From contig NZ_CP127409.1 of NCBI RefSeq assembly GCF_030291135.1, positions 806,001 through 870,000 of the forward strand: a stretch of 64,000 bases of DNA, written 5' to 3'. Each line of letters opens with the position of its first letter. Positions within the stretch are counted from its first letter, which is position 1. The DNA is from Rhodanobacter thiooxydans. GTDB lineage: Bacteria; Pseudomonadota; Gammaproteobacteria; Xanthomonadales; Rhodanobacteraceae. Shown here piece after piece: positions 49,749 to 58,665 of the stretch. The notes under the pieces are model-generated. The model was not told where the DNA came from. It saw nothing but the letters and a program-made list of their open reading frames with translations, and searched no databases. The position numbers were made by a program, and so were the translations under genes.

Positions 49749-51881
49749 ATGGCCCCGATCATCGAACCATCCGCCCTGTCCCGTTGGCGCGAACGCGCCG
49801 GCGCGCTGCCGCCGCTGCTGGCCGACGCGCTGGAGGCTTGCGCCACGCGCGCGATAGACCAGGCCGAGTGCACCGACGTGCTGGACCTGCTCGGCATGCT
49901 CGGCTGCGATGCGCAGACCCAGGCGGCGGCGCTGTGGTTCGAGCTGGCGCGGGTCGATCCTGCGCTGTGGGCGCAGCGGCGTGCGACGTTGCCGGGCGAG
50001 CTGCAGCGGCTGGTCGACGGCCAGCAGGCGGCCGAGCAGGTATGGGCGCTGCATGCGCAGCGGCCGCCGCAGGGCGCGGCCGAGGGTCTGCGCCGGCTGT
50101 TGCTGGCGATCGTGCGCGACCTGCGCGTGGTGTTCGTGCTGCTGGCGCGGCAGCTGGCGCGGATGCGCGCGGTGGCGGCAGCGCCGGAGGGCGAGCGCCA
50201 GGCGCTGGCGCGGCTGACCCGCGACATCCATGCGCCGCTGGCGAACCGGCTCGGTATCTGGCAGCTGAAGTGGGAGCTGGAGGACCTGGCGTTCCGCTAC
50301 CTGCAGCCGGACACCTACCGCCGCATCGCCAACCTGCTCGACGAGCGCCGCGCCGATCGCGAGGCGTTCATCCGCGACTCGCTGGCCGAGCTGCAGCGCG
50401 CGCTGGCCGTGGCCGGCATCCAGGCCGAGCTGGCCGGGCGGCCGAAGCACATCTACTCGATCTGGAAGAAGATGCAGCGCAAGGCGCTGGACTTCTCCGA
50501 CCTGTACGACATCCGCGCGGTGCGCGTGCTGGTCGACAACATCACCGACTGCTACGCCGCGCTGGGCGTGGTGCACTCGCTGTGGCCGCATCTGCCGGGC
50601 GAGTTCGACGACTACATCGCGCGGCCCAAGGCGAACGGCTACCAGTCGCTGCATACCGCGGTGATCGGGCCGCAGGGCAAGACGCTGGAAGTACAGATCC
50701 GCACCCACGACATGCACCGCGCCAACGAACTGGGCGTGGCCGCGCACTGGCGCTACAAGGAAGGCGGCAGCGCCGACGCCGAGTTCGAGGCGAAGATCGC
50801 CTGGATGCGCAAGCTGCTGGAGCCGCGCGGCGAGGACGACAGCACGCTGGCCGCCGAGCTGCAGACCGAGCTGCTGGAAGACCGCGTCTACCTGCTGACC
50901 CCGAAGGGCGAGGTGTTCGACCTGGCACGCGGCGCCACCGTGCTGGACTTCGCCTACCTGGTGCATACCGAGGTGGGCCATCGCTGCCGCGGCGCCAAGG
51001 TCAACGGCCGCATCGTGCCGCTGACCTTCCAGCCGCAAAGCGGCGACCGGGTGGAGATCCTCACCGGCAAGGTGGCCGATCCCAGCCGCGACTGGCTGTC
51101 GCCGCATCATGGCTACCTCAATACCTCGCGGGCGAAGGACAAGTTGCGCGCGTGGTTCCGCCGGATCGCCCACGATGCCAACCTCGCGGCCGGTCGCGGC
51201 ATGTTCGAGCGCGAACTGAAGCGGCTGGCGCTGTCGAATGCGGACGTGGGCAAGCTGCCGGCGCACTTCCACCTGAAAAGCCAGGACGAGCTGCTGATCG
51301 CGCTGGCGCTAGGCGAGATCACTCCCGGGCAGATCGCCCGCGTGCTGCAGGAGGCGGCGCAACCGCCGGAGCCCGAGGTCACCCAGTCGAGCGCGCCGGT
51401 GGCTTCGCGCCACGCCACGCTCGACCACAGCGCCTTGCGCATCGAAGGCATCGGCAACCTGCTGACCACACTGGCGCGCTGCTGCCAGCCGCTGCCTGGC
51501 GATCCGGTGCGCGGTTTCATCACCAAGGGCCGCGGTGTCTCGGTGCATCGCGCCGACTGCGGCAGCCTGGCGCGGCTCACCGCGCGCGATCCGGACCGGG
51601 TGATCGAAGTGAGCTGGGGCAGCGCCGCGGCGCAAGCCTATGAGGTCGACATCGAGCTGCGTGGCTACGACCGCAGGGGCCTGCAGAAGGACGTCACCGG
51701 CGTGGTCAGCAACGCCGGCACGCACATCATCGCCTCGTCCAGCCGGCTGTTCGTGCACACCGGCGAGGTGGAGATGCGCTTCACCCTGCGCGTGCGCGAC
51801 TTCGAGCAGCTGTCGACCCTGCTCGGCAAGCTGCAGGCGCTGCCGAACGTGCTCGACGTGCGCCGGGTCGGCACCGGCTGA
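49749..51881 (+). CDS. relA: GTP pyrophosphokinase RelA
   Basis: The 710-residue protein has the RelA/SpoT domain order: a degenerate HD region (the H-D hydrolase pair is not kept), the synthetase domain with GRPKHIYSIWKKMQRK, DLYDIRAVRVLVDN, EFDDYIARPKANGYQSLHTAV, a TGS domain (DRVYLLTPKGEVFDLARGATVLDFAYLVHTEVG), and C-terminal zinc-finger/ACT domains. The EFDD signature is the synthetase-only RelA form. It makes (p)ppGpp on amino acid starvation when bound to the ribosome. Divergent from the small secreted protein gene. Confidence 0.93.
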   Translation: MAPIIEPSALSRWRERAGALPPLLADALEACATRAIDQAECTDVLDLLGMLGCDAQTQAAALWFELARVDPALWAQRRATLPGELQRLVDGQQAAEQVWALHAQRPPQGAAEGLRRLLLAIVRDLRVVFVLLARQLARMRAVAAAPEGERQALARLTRDIHAPLANRLGIWQLKWELEDLAFRYLQPDTYRRIANLLDERRADREAFIRDSLAELQRALAVAGIQAELAGRPKHIYSIWKKMQRKALDFSDLYDIRAVRVLVDNITDCYAALGVVHSLWPHLPGEFDDYIARPKANGYQSLHTAVIGPQGKTLEVQIRTHDMHRANELGVAAHWRYKEGGSADAEFEAKIAWMRKLLEPRGEDDSTLAAELQTELLEDRVYLLTPKGEVFDLARGATVLDFAYLVHTEVGHRCRGAKVNGRIVPLTFQPQSGDRVEILTGKVADPSRDWLSPHHGYLNTSRAKDKLRAWFRRIAHDANLAAGRGMFERELKRLALSNADVGKLPAHFHLKSQDELLIALALGEITPGQIARVLQEAAQPPEPEVTQSSAPVASRHATLDHSALRIEGIGNLLTTLARCCQPLPGDPVRGFITKGRGVSVHRADCGSLARLTARDPDRVIEVSWGSAAAQAYEVDIELRGYDRRGLQKDVTGVVSNAGTHIIASSSRLFVHTGEVEMRFTLRVRDFEQLSTLLGKLQALPNVLDVRRVGTG

Positions 51882-51967
51882 ATGACCACGCAATGCCGGC
51901 GTGTGGACGGAACGGCGGCTGGCGGCCCGATGTTAAGCTGCATCGACAGCCTTCACAGCCATGAACC

Positions 51968-53650
51968 ATGAGCGGACGCCGCGACCAGCACGACGAACAT
52001 CCACCGATACGCACCGAGCCCACCCTGGGTGATCTCGATCGGCTGGATGCCCCGCCCGCGCCGGTCGCGGACGACCTGCCGCAGGTTCCAGTCGAACCGC
52101 GCCGACCCTACGGCAGGGCGACCGCGCCACGGCGGCACAGGCAGCGTCGTGGCCGGGGCGCGTTGCTGTTGCTGCTGGTGGCGCTGGTGGCCGTCGGCGC
52201 GCTCTGGTTCAACCAGAACCGCCTGCGCGGGATGCTGCCGCGCACCGACTTCAACACGGTACTGACGCAGGCACAGCAGGCCTTGCAGGATGGCCGTCTG
52301 GACGGCCAGGACGGCACCAGCGCGCGCGAGCTGTTCCAGACCGCGGCGGCGCTGGAGCCGGACAACGACCGCGCCCGCGACGGCCTACGCCGGGTCGGCC
52401 AGGCCATGCTGGCGCAGGCCGATGTCGCGCTGCAGTCGGGCCAGCTGGCCCAGGCCGCGCAACAGGCGACGGTGGCTCGCGAGCTGCTCGGTGGCGGCAG
52501 CGACATCGATCGCCTCGACCGCGCGATCGCCGCTGCCCGTGCCGCGCAGGTGCACACTGTGGACCTGGTCGACCAGGCGCAGCAGGCGCTGGCCGCCGGC
52601 AAGCTGGACGGCCCCGAGGGCGCCGGTGCGCTGTACCAGCGCGTGCTGCGCGCCACCCCCGACAATGCGGTGGCCGCGCATGGGCTCGACCAGGTCGGCT
52701 ACGCGCTGGCGGTGCAGGCCCGCGCGGCGCTGGACGCAAAGGACAGCGCGACCGCCGACGCGCGTATCGAGCAACTGGCCGCACTGCAGCCGAACAACGG
52801 CGCGTTGCCGGCGCTGCGCGCGCTGCAGGCGCAGACGCGCAAGCAGGACAACGGCGCGCTGGACGCGGCGCTCAAGGCCGGTCAGGAAGCGCTGCGCGCC
52901 GGCCGCATCGTCGGCAGTGGCGACGACACCGCGCTGGCCCACTTCCAGGCCGCGCTGAAGCTCGATCCGGACAACGCTCAGGCACACGTCGGCCTCGGCC
53001 AGGTAGCGCAGGCGCTGACCGTGCAGGCGAATGCCGCGCTCGACGATGGCGACACGACGCAGGCGCGGAAGCTGCTCGACCAGGCGGCGGAACTGGCGCC
53101 GAAATCGGCCGACCTGGCCGCGGCGCGCGCACGGCTGGACAAGGTGTCGGCGACACCCGCGGCGGCAGGCGAAGCACCGATGCCGGTCGCCCCGACCGCG
53201 GTGTCGCCGCAGCAGAGCGCGGCGGTGGCGCGACTGGTGCAGCGTGCACAGGTAGCCACCAACAACGGCGACATCATGATGCCGCCCGGCGACAGTGCGT
53301 ACGACCTGTACCGCAGCGCGCTGGCGATCGACGGCAACAGCGAGGCGGCGCTGCACGGCCTGCAGGCCTTGCCCGGCCAGGTCGAGCAGCAATTCAACCA
53401 GGCGCTTGCCGCCGGCAACCTGGGCAAGGCCGGCGACATGCTGGCGAACCTGGCCGAGCTGGCGCCGGGCGATGCCGCGCAAGGCGCACTGGGCAACCGG
53501 CTGGCCGGCGCGTGGCTGGACCAGGCCGAGCAGCAACTGGGCCGCGGTGACCGCATCGGCGCCAGCCAGTCGCTGGAGCGTGCGCGCAAGCTGGCCCCCG
53601 CCAACCCGCGCGTGCTCGACCTGGGTGCCCGCCTGCAGGGCGGTGGGTGA
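51968..53650 (+). CDS. Membrane-anchored TPR-repeat protein
   Basis: The 560-residue protein has a hydrophilic, basic N-terminal tail (cytoplasmic), one transmembrane segment (about 64-81, GALLLLLVALVAVGALWF) and a periplasmic stretch made of several Ala-rich helical hairpins. Repeats such as QAQQALQDGRLDGQDGTSA, QAQQALAAGKLDGPEGAGA and AGQEALRAGRIVGSGDDTA recur at about 100-residue spacing. These are degenerate TPR-like units, each with the sense of A-L-x-x-G-R-L. Function unknown; a scaffold role is plausible. The next gene starts eight bases after the stop, so the two are probably cotranscribed. Confidence 0.8.
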   Translation: MSGRRDQHDEHPPIRTEPTLGDLDRLDAPPAPVADDLPQVPVEPRRPYGRATAPRRHRQRRGRGALLLLLVALVAVGALWFNQNRLRGMLPRTDFNTVLTQAQQALQDGRLDGQDGTSARELFQTAAALEPDNDRARDGLRRVGQAMLAQADVALQSGQLAQAAQQATVARELLGGGSDIDRLDRAIAAARAAQVHTVDLVDQAQQALAAGKLDGPEGAGALYQRVLRATPDNAVAAHGLDQVGYALAVQARAALDAKDSATADARIEQLAALQPNNGALPALRALQAQTRKQDNGALDAALKAGQEALRAGRIVGSGDDTALAHFQAALKLDPDNAQAHVGLGQVAQALTVQANAALDDGDTTQARKLLDQAAELAPKSADLAAARARLDKVSATPAAAGEAPMPVAPTAVSPQQSAAVARLVQRAQVATNNGDIMMPPGDSAYDLYRSALAIDGNSEAALHGLQALPGQVEQQFNQALAAGNLGKAGDMLANLAELAPGDAAQGALGNRLAGAWLDQAEQQLGRGDRIGASQSLERARKLAPANPRVLDLGARLQGGG

Positions 53651-53657
53651 GCGCTGC

Positions 53658-54497
53658 ATGACGGTACTGGTGTTCGGCGGCAGCAGCCAGATCGGCCACT
53701 TCCTGTTGCCGCGCCTGCTCGCCAGCGGTGAGGCGGTGCTCGCCCTGAGCCGGCAACCGCGGCCCGCGCAAGCCGGCGTGGCATGGCTGCAGGGAACCTT
53801 GCCCGACCGCGTGCCGGCGCTGCCGCCGCTGTCGGCAATCATCAGCTTTGGTCCGCTGCAGGGGCTGGCCGACTGGCTGGCGCAGGCCAGCTTGGCCGAC
53901 GCGCCGCGGGTGATCGCCACCAGCTCGATGAGCGCTGAAACCAAACGCGATTCCGGCGTGCCGGCCGAGCGCGCCCTGGCGCGCCAACTGCGCGACGGCG
54001 AAGCGGCGCTGGCCACCGCCTGCGAGCGCCACGGTTGCGCCTGGACCGTGCTGCGGCCCACCCTGGTCTACGGTGCCGGCCTGGACAAGAGCCTCACCCC
54101 GATCGCCCGCCGCGCGATGCGGCTGCGGCTGTTCCCGCTGCCGTCCGGTCGCGGCCTGCGCCAGCCGGTGCACGCGGACGACATCGCGCAGGCGGTGCTG
54201 GCCGCGCTGGAATGCCCGGCGACGGCCGGGCGGATCCTGCCGATCGGCGGTGGCGAGCGGCTGCGTTCCGGCGAGATGTTCGCGCGGGTGCGCCGCAGCC
54301 TCTCGTGCAGCACCGTGCCGTTGCCGCTGCCGGCCTGGCTGCTGCGGCTGGGTCAGCGCATGCTGCCACCGCTGCGCGGCCCGCTGAGCCGGCTGGACAG
54401 CGACCTGGTTGCCGACAACGGCGAACTGCAGCACCTGCTCGGCATTCGCCCGCGCCCGTTCCGCCCCGACCCCGCGATGTGGCAACCGCCGCGCTGA
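53658..54497 (+). CDS. NAD(P)-binding epimerase/SDR-like protein
   Basis: The 279-residue protein starts with a Rossmann nucleotide-binding motif (MTVLVFGGSSQIGHFLLPRLL, residues 1-21) and follows the extended/atypical short-chain dehydrogenase pattern: ATSSMSAETK, TVLRPTLVYGAGLDKSL and RQPVHADDIAQAVLAAL. The normal YxxxK catalytic pair is not evident, so catalysis is uncertain. It may act on a nucleotide-linked sugar or be a redox sensor. The gene starts eight bases after the TPR gene stop. Its 3' end overlaps the open frame upstream of PBP1B but not the PBP1B start used here. Confidence 0.78.
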   Translation: MTVLVFGGSSQIGHFLLPRLLASGEAVLALSRQPRPAQAGVAWLQGTLPDRVPALPPLSAIISFGPLQGLADWLAQASLADAPRVIATSSMSAETKRDSGVPAERALARQLRDGEAALATACERHGCAWTVLRPTLVYGAGLDKSLTPIARRAMRLRLFPLPSGRGLRQPVHADDIAQAVLAALECPATAGRILPIGGGERLRSGEMFARVRRSLSCSTVPLPLPAWLLRLGQRMLPPLRGPLSRLDSDLVADNGELQHLLGIRPRPFRPDPAMWQPPR

Positions 54498-54606
54498 TCG
54501 CGCGCCACATTGCCCGCGTTCGGTCACGAAACCGCCCGCTGCGTTCATATGCCCGCCGGGTAGCAGGCCCTATGATCGAACCACTCGACAACAGGATTTC
54601 CCCACG

Positions 54607-56943
54607 TTGGCCTTCTTGACCCGTATTCGCGAGCTTGCGCGCCGCTGCTGGCCCTGGTTGCGCATCCCGTTCTGGATCGGCATGGGCCTGCTGGTCGGCT
54701 TCGTGCTGCCGTACACGCTGGTGCTGAACAAGCGGGTGCAGGACCGCTTCAACGACCTGGTATTCGCCGTGCCCACCAGGGTCTACGCGCGGCCGCTGCC
54801 GCTGGCGGCCGACACGCCGATGACGAGCGCGGCGCTGGAGCTGGAGCTGACCTTCGCCGGCTACAGCAACGATGGCAAGGGCCAGATTGCCGGCAGCTGG
54901 GTGAGGCAGGGCGCGCGCTACACGATTTCCTCGCGCGGCTATGCCGGCCCGGACGGCGGCGAGCTGCCCAAGCGCATCCGCGTCACGCTGGGCCGGGGCG
55001 TGGTGCAGTCGGTGCAGGACGCGGCCAGCGGCAAGCCGATCGAGCTGGCCCACCTGGACCCGGCGCGCATCGCCACGTTGTACGGCGCCAGCCAGGAAGA
55101 GCGCCGCTTCGTGCACCTGGCCGACGTGCCGCCGCTGCTGGTCAGCGGCCTGCAGGCGGTCGAGGATCGCGACTTCAACCACCACATCGGCATCGACCTG
55201 AGCGCGATCGCGCGCGCCGCGTTCGCCAACCTGCGTGCCGGGCATACCGTGCAGGGCGGCTCCACGCTGACCCAGCAGCTGGTGCGCAACCTGTTCCTCA
55301 GCCGCGACCAGAACCTCACGCGCAAGATCAACGAGGCGCTGATGTCGCTGCTGCTGGAGGCGCATTACAGCAAGGGGCGCATCCTCGAGGCCTACGTCAA
55401 CGACGTGTTCCTCGGCCAGCAGGGCGGCCAGGCGGTGCACGGTTTCGCGGCGGCGTCGGAGTTTTACTTCGGGCGCCGGCTGGAAGACCTGCGGCCGCAG
55501 GAGATCGCACTGCTGGTGGGCATGGTGAAGGGGCCGAGCTATTACGACCCGCGCCGCTCGCCGCAGCGCGCGCTGGCCCGGCGCAACCTGGTGCTGCAGG
55601 AATTCTTCGCAACCAACCTGATCAGCGCGGGGCAGCTCAATGCCGCGCAGGCGGCGCCACTGGACATCGTCGAGAACGGCCAGCTGCCGCACAATCGCTT
55701 CCCCGCCTTCATGGACCTGGTGCGCAAGCAGATCACCGCCGACTTCGACGAAGAGGCGCTGCGCGAGGGCAACCTGTCGATCTTCACCACGCTCGATCCG
55801 GCCGCGCAGCTGTACACCGAGCAGGCGATCAGCAGCACGCTGAAAGGCCTCGGCAAGCGCGGCGACGGCGTGCAGGCGGCGGCAGTGGTGACCAACGCAC
55901 AGACCGGCAGCGTGCTGGCCGTGGTCGGCAGCAAGACACCGGGCGAGCAGGGCTTCAACCGTGCGCTCGATGCGCGCCGGCCGATCGGCTCGACGATCAA
56001 GCCGTTTGTCTACCTGGTGGCGCTGACCCAGCCCGAGCGCTGGAACCTGGCCAGCATGATGGACGACGGTCCGGTCAGCTTGCGCCAGCCCGACGGCAGC
56101 TACTGGACGCCGCAGAACGACGACCACCGCAGCCACGATCCGCTGATCATGGTCGACGCGCTGGCGCATTCGTGGAACCTGGCGACCATCCACCTCGGGC
56201 TGCAGGTGGGCCTGCCGCGGATCCAGGCGTTCCTGAAATCGTTCGGCATCGGTGACATCAACCCCAGCCCGTCGCTGCTGATCGGCGCGCTCGACCTGGC
56301 GCCGCTGCAGCTGACCCAGCTGTACCAGTACCTCGCCGCCGACGGGCATGCGCTGCCGCTGGTGGCGGTGCGTGGCGTGCTCGACGGCAACGGCCGCACG
56401 ATCAAGCGTTACCAGGTGCAGGCTGGCAAGGGCGAATACCAGGAAGCGGTGCGCCTGATCACCTGGGCGATGCAACAGGTGGCCGAGTACGGCACCGCCA
56501 GCGCGCTGGGCAACTCCGCGCTGGCCTCGTTGCACGCTGCCGGCAAGACCGGCACCAGCAACGACATGCGCGACAGCTGGTTCGCCGGCTTCACCGGCGA
56601 GCACCTGGCGGTGTTCTGGATGGGCCGCGACGACAACAAGCCGACCACCCTGTTCGGCGCTAGTGGCGGCCTGCGCGCCTGGCGCGACCTGTTCGCCAAG
56701 CTGCCGAGCCGGCCGTTGTCGGCTGCGCCTGGCGAGGGACTGGAGATGGCCTGGATCAACCCCTCCAGCGGCAAGCGCACCGAGCCGCAATGCGCAGGCG
56801 CGCAGCAAGTGCCGGTGATCGCCGGCACCTTGTCGGCCGATACTGAAGGCTGTTTCTGGCAAAGCCTGTTCGGCGGCACCAACAATCCACCTTCCACGGG
56901 CACGACCTCCCTCGCGCCCGTCGTACCAAGCGGAAACCACTGA
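54607..56943 (+). CDS. mrcB: Bifunctional penicillin-binding protein 1B
   Basis: The 778-residue protein has a short cytoplasmic tail, a transmembrane helix (about 21-40, PFWIGMGLLVGFVLPYTLVL), a UB2H-like domain, the family 51 glycosyltransferase (E186 in AVEDRDFNHHIG, GGSTLTQQLVRNLF) and a transpeptidase with S462-x-x-K465 in RPIGSTIKPFVY, then SWN and KTGTS at 647-651. It polymerises lipid II and cross-links peptides in the periplasm. There is no ATG near the N terminus; TTG 54607 with AGGA about ten bases upstream is the best start. The gene lies immediately downstream of the SDR-like gene. Confidence 0.93.
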   Translation: MAFLTRIRELARRCWPWLRIPFWIGMGLLVGFVLPYTLVLNKRVQDRFNDLVFAVPTRVYARPLPLAADTPMTSAALELELTFAGYSNDGKGQIAGSWVRQGARYTISSRGYAGPDGGELPKRIRVTLGRGVVQSVQDAASGKPIELAHLDPARIATLYGASQEERRFVHLADVPPLLVSGLQAVEDRDFNHHIGIDLSAIARAAFANLRAGHTVQGGSTLTQQLVRNLFLSRDQNLTRKINEALMSLLLEAHYSKGRILEAYVNDVFLGQQGGQAVHGFAAASEFYFGRRLEDLRPQEIALLVGMVKGPSYYDPRRSPQRALARRNLVLQEFFATNLISAGQLNAAQAAPLDIVENGQLPHNRFPAFMDLVRKQITADFDEEALREGNLSIFTTLDPAAQLYTEQAISSTLKGLGKRGDGVQAAAVVTNAQTGSVLAVVGSKTPGEQGFNRALDARRPIGSTIKPFVYLVALTQPERWNLASMMDDGPVSLRQPDGSYWTPQNDDHRSHDPLIMVDALAHSWNLATIHLGLQVGLPRIQAFLKSFGIGDINPSPSLLIGALDLAPLQLTQLYQYLAADGHALPLVAVRGVLDGNGRTIKRYQVQAGKGEYQEAVRLITWAMQQVAEYGTASALGNSALASLHAAGKTGTSNDMRDSWFAGFTGEHLAVFWMGRDDNKPTTLFGASGGLRAWRDLFAKLPSRPLSAAPGEGLEMAWINPSSGKRTEPQCAGAQQVPVIAGTLSADTEGCFWQSLFGGTNNPPSTGTTSLAPVVPSGNH

Positions 56944-56945
56944 GC

Positions 56946-57482
56946 ATGTCGTACCTGAGCAAACGTTCTTCCCTGCCGTCGCTGCTGCTGGCCACCAGTC
57001 TGCTGGCCGGCTGCAGCATGTTCGCCACCACGCCGGCGCCGGTCGACTCGCGGCCGCCCGTGCCGACCTATGACCAGGTGGCGGCGATTCGCGCCGCCGG
57101 CGATCGCGAGAAATCCATCATCGACGTGAACCCGCTGCGCGATCCCGGCGTCACCGCCTTGCAGGATGTGGCCAGGCGTGACGAGCAGACCGGCAAGTAC
57201 GCGGACGCCGCGGCCAAGCTCGACCAGGCGCTCAAGCTCAACCCGGATTCGCCTGACCTGCTGCAGGAGCGCGCCGAGCTGGCGGTGCGCCTGAAGGATT
57301 TCTCCGAGGCCGAAACACTGGCCCACAAGTCGTGGTCGCTCGGCCCCCGGCTGGGCCCGCTGTGCGCGCGCAACTGGCAGACCGTGGTGGAGATGCGCCT
57401 GCAGGCGCGCGATGCGGCTGGCGCCGCGACCGCACGCAAGTGGTTGGCGCAGTGCCACAAGGCGGGGATTCCGCGCTACTGA
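56946..57482 (+). CDS. TPR-repeat lipoprotein
   Basis: The 178-residue protein has a signal with lipobox LAGC (C23) and is translated almost directly after mrcB (two bases between stop and ATG), so it is cotranscribed. The mature part has TPR-like helices (KYADAAAKLDQALKLNPDSPDLLQERAELAVRLKDFSEAETLAHKSWSLGP). Similar lipoproteins accompany PBP1B in related genomes and might help anchor or activate it, by analogy with LpoB, but it has no LpoB similarity that I can see. Confidence 0.85.
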   Translation: MSYLSKRSSLPSLLLATSLLAGCSMFATTPAPVDSRPPVPTYDQVAAIRAAGDREKSIIDVNPLRDPGVTALQDVARRDEQTGKYADAAAKLDQALKLNPDSPDLLQERAELAVRLKDFSEAETLAHKSWSLGPRLGPLCARNWQTVVEMRLQARDAAGAATARKWLAQCHKAGIPRY

Positions 57483-57499
57483 GCGGACCGTCTGGTGTT

Positions 57500-57517
57500 G
57501 GCGGTCCCCGCCGTTTT
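57500..57517 (+). terminator. Terminator of the mrcB operon
   Basis: A short 5-bp GC stem (GGCGG / CCGCC, loop TCC) with GTTTTG after it lies 18 bases beyond the TPR lipoprotein stop. A larger stem GGACCG...CGGTCC overlaps it. Confidence 0.6.
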
Positions 57518-57542
57518 GTCGGCTCCGGACCGACGCGCCGGT

Positions 57543-57932
57543 TCAGAACAACGCCGTCAGCACCAGCACGATGCCGACGATGCTCACCGCCCAGATCAGC
57601 GTGCGCAGGTAGGGAATACCGGCGGCGTACGCCGGCACGTAGGCCAGCCGGGCCCAGAAGTAGAGCTGGGCGCCGAGCACGGTCATGTGGTCGTGGCGCT
57701 GCAGCAGGTGTGCGGCCAGCACCACGGCGACGAACAGCGGAAAGGTTTCCAGGAAATTCGCGCGGGCGCGGTCCAGCCGGCCGCCGATGCCGCCGAGCGG
57801 CGGTTTGATCTCGTCGCGCGGGCTGGCGGTCCAGCCCAGTCCGCGCTGGCCGACTGTGCAAGTTGCGGCAAGCGCAACCTGCACCAGTCCCAGCACGACG
57901 CTCCACACCAGCATGCACAATTCGGTCGTCAT
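57543..57932 (-). CDS. MAPEG family membrane protein
   Basis: The 129-residue protein has four hydrophobic segments and the MAPEG signature area GWTASPRDEIKPPLGGIGGRLDRARANFLETFPLFVAVV, followed by LYFWARLAYVPAYAAGIPYLRTLIW. The eukaryotic family includes microsomal glutathione S-transferase; bacterial members are mostly uncharacterised. ATG 57932 (MTTELCML) puts the first helix at the N terminus; the ATG at 57962 is a less likely start. Terminates near the convergent mrcB operon. Confidence 0.88.
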   Translation of the reverse strand: MTTELCMLVWSVVLGLVQVALAATCTVGQRGLGWTASPRDEIKPPLGGIGGRLDRARANFLETFPLFVAVVLAAHLLQRHDHMTVLGAQLYFWARLAYVPAYAAGIPYLRTLIWAVSIVGIVLVLTALF

Positions 57933-58005
57933 GATGCGTTTCCCCCGTGGCGGTGCCGGCATGGTGAACCATTGCCGGCGCTGCTGCTAGTAGCCGCGAT
58001 GGACG

Positions 58006-58554
58006 CTACGCCGCGCGTCTGGCTCGGGGGCGGGCGAGGAACTGTTCGACCCGCTCCAGCGGGATGCGGTCGCCGGCATCGCGGCCGTAGTACGCCTCCA
58101 CGATGTGGCCGTGCTCGTCGATCAGGAAGTCGGCCGGCATCAGGTTGCTGGTGTTGAGGCCGGCCAGGCCGACCAGGCGCATGCCCTTGAGCAGGGTCGG
58201 CACGCGCGTGGCGATCGCCTTCAGCTTGCGCCACAGCGAGCGCTCGATGCCGTAGAGCTCGTGCGCGCCCGACGTGGGGTCGGCGGCAAGCTGGAACGGG
58301 CGCGGCCGGTGTCCGGCGAAGCGCAGCACGTCCGCCCGCGAGGCGCTGAACACGGCGACGATGTCCAGTCCGCGCTCGGCCAGTTCCGCGTGCCGGCCGG
58401 TCAGCTCGTAGATGCGGAAATTGCAGAACGGGCAGGCGGCGTCGCGGAAGAACGACAGCAGGGTGAGGCGGCCGCGGCTGCTGGTCATGATCGGCTGGCC
58501 GTGGATGTCGACCAGGTCGAGATCGGGTGCCAGCTCGGGTGCGAACAGTCTCAC
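58006..58554 (-). CDS. AhpC/TSA-type redoxin
   Basis: The 182-residue thioredoxin-fold protein has the redox motif FFRDAACPFCNFRIYELT (CPFC, with CNFR), followed by LDIVAVFSAS, FQLAADPTSGAHELYGI and PADFLIDEHGHIVEAYYGRD, as in the AhpC/TSA-like 'peroxiredoxin-like' proteins. It would reduce peroxides or act as a thiol oxidoreductase in the cytoplasm. GTG 58554 has AAGGAG at the right distance (seven bases); no ATG lies nearby. It is divergent from the yoaA gene. Confidence 0.85.
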   Translation of the reverse strand: MRLFAPELAPDLDLVDIHGQPIMTSSRGRLTLLSFFRDAACPFCNFRIYELTGRHAELAERGLDIVAVFSASRADVLRFAGHRPRPFQLAADPTSGAHELYGIERSLWRKLKAIATRVPTLLKGMRLVGLAGLNTSNLMPADFLIDEHGHIVEAYYGRDAGDRIPLERVEQFLARPRARRAA

Positions 58555-58665
58555 GTCGGTGCTCCTTCGGTAGGCGGACACATGGCTGCCAAGTGGATGC
58601 GCCGGCGTCGGTCGGGGTTCCCGCTGCTGCTTTGTCGCGCGCTGCCGCTCCGCCATACTTGGCGG

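Noticed and set aside
49553..51643. Second plus-strand frame overlapping relA (696 codons)
   Set aside because: Ala/Arg/Gly-rich shadow of the well-supported RelA frame.
54094..56940. Long open frame on the minus strand (948 codons)
   Set aside because: Antisense to mrcB; lacks any recognisable domain.
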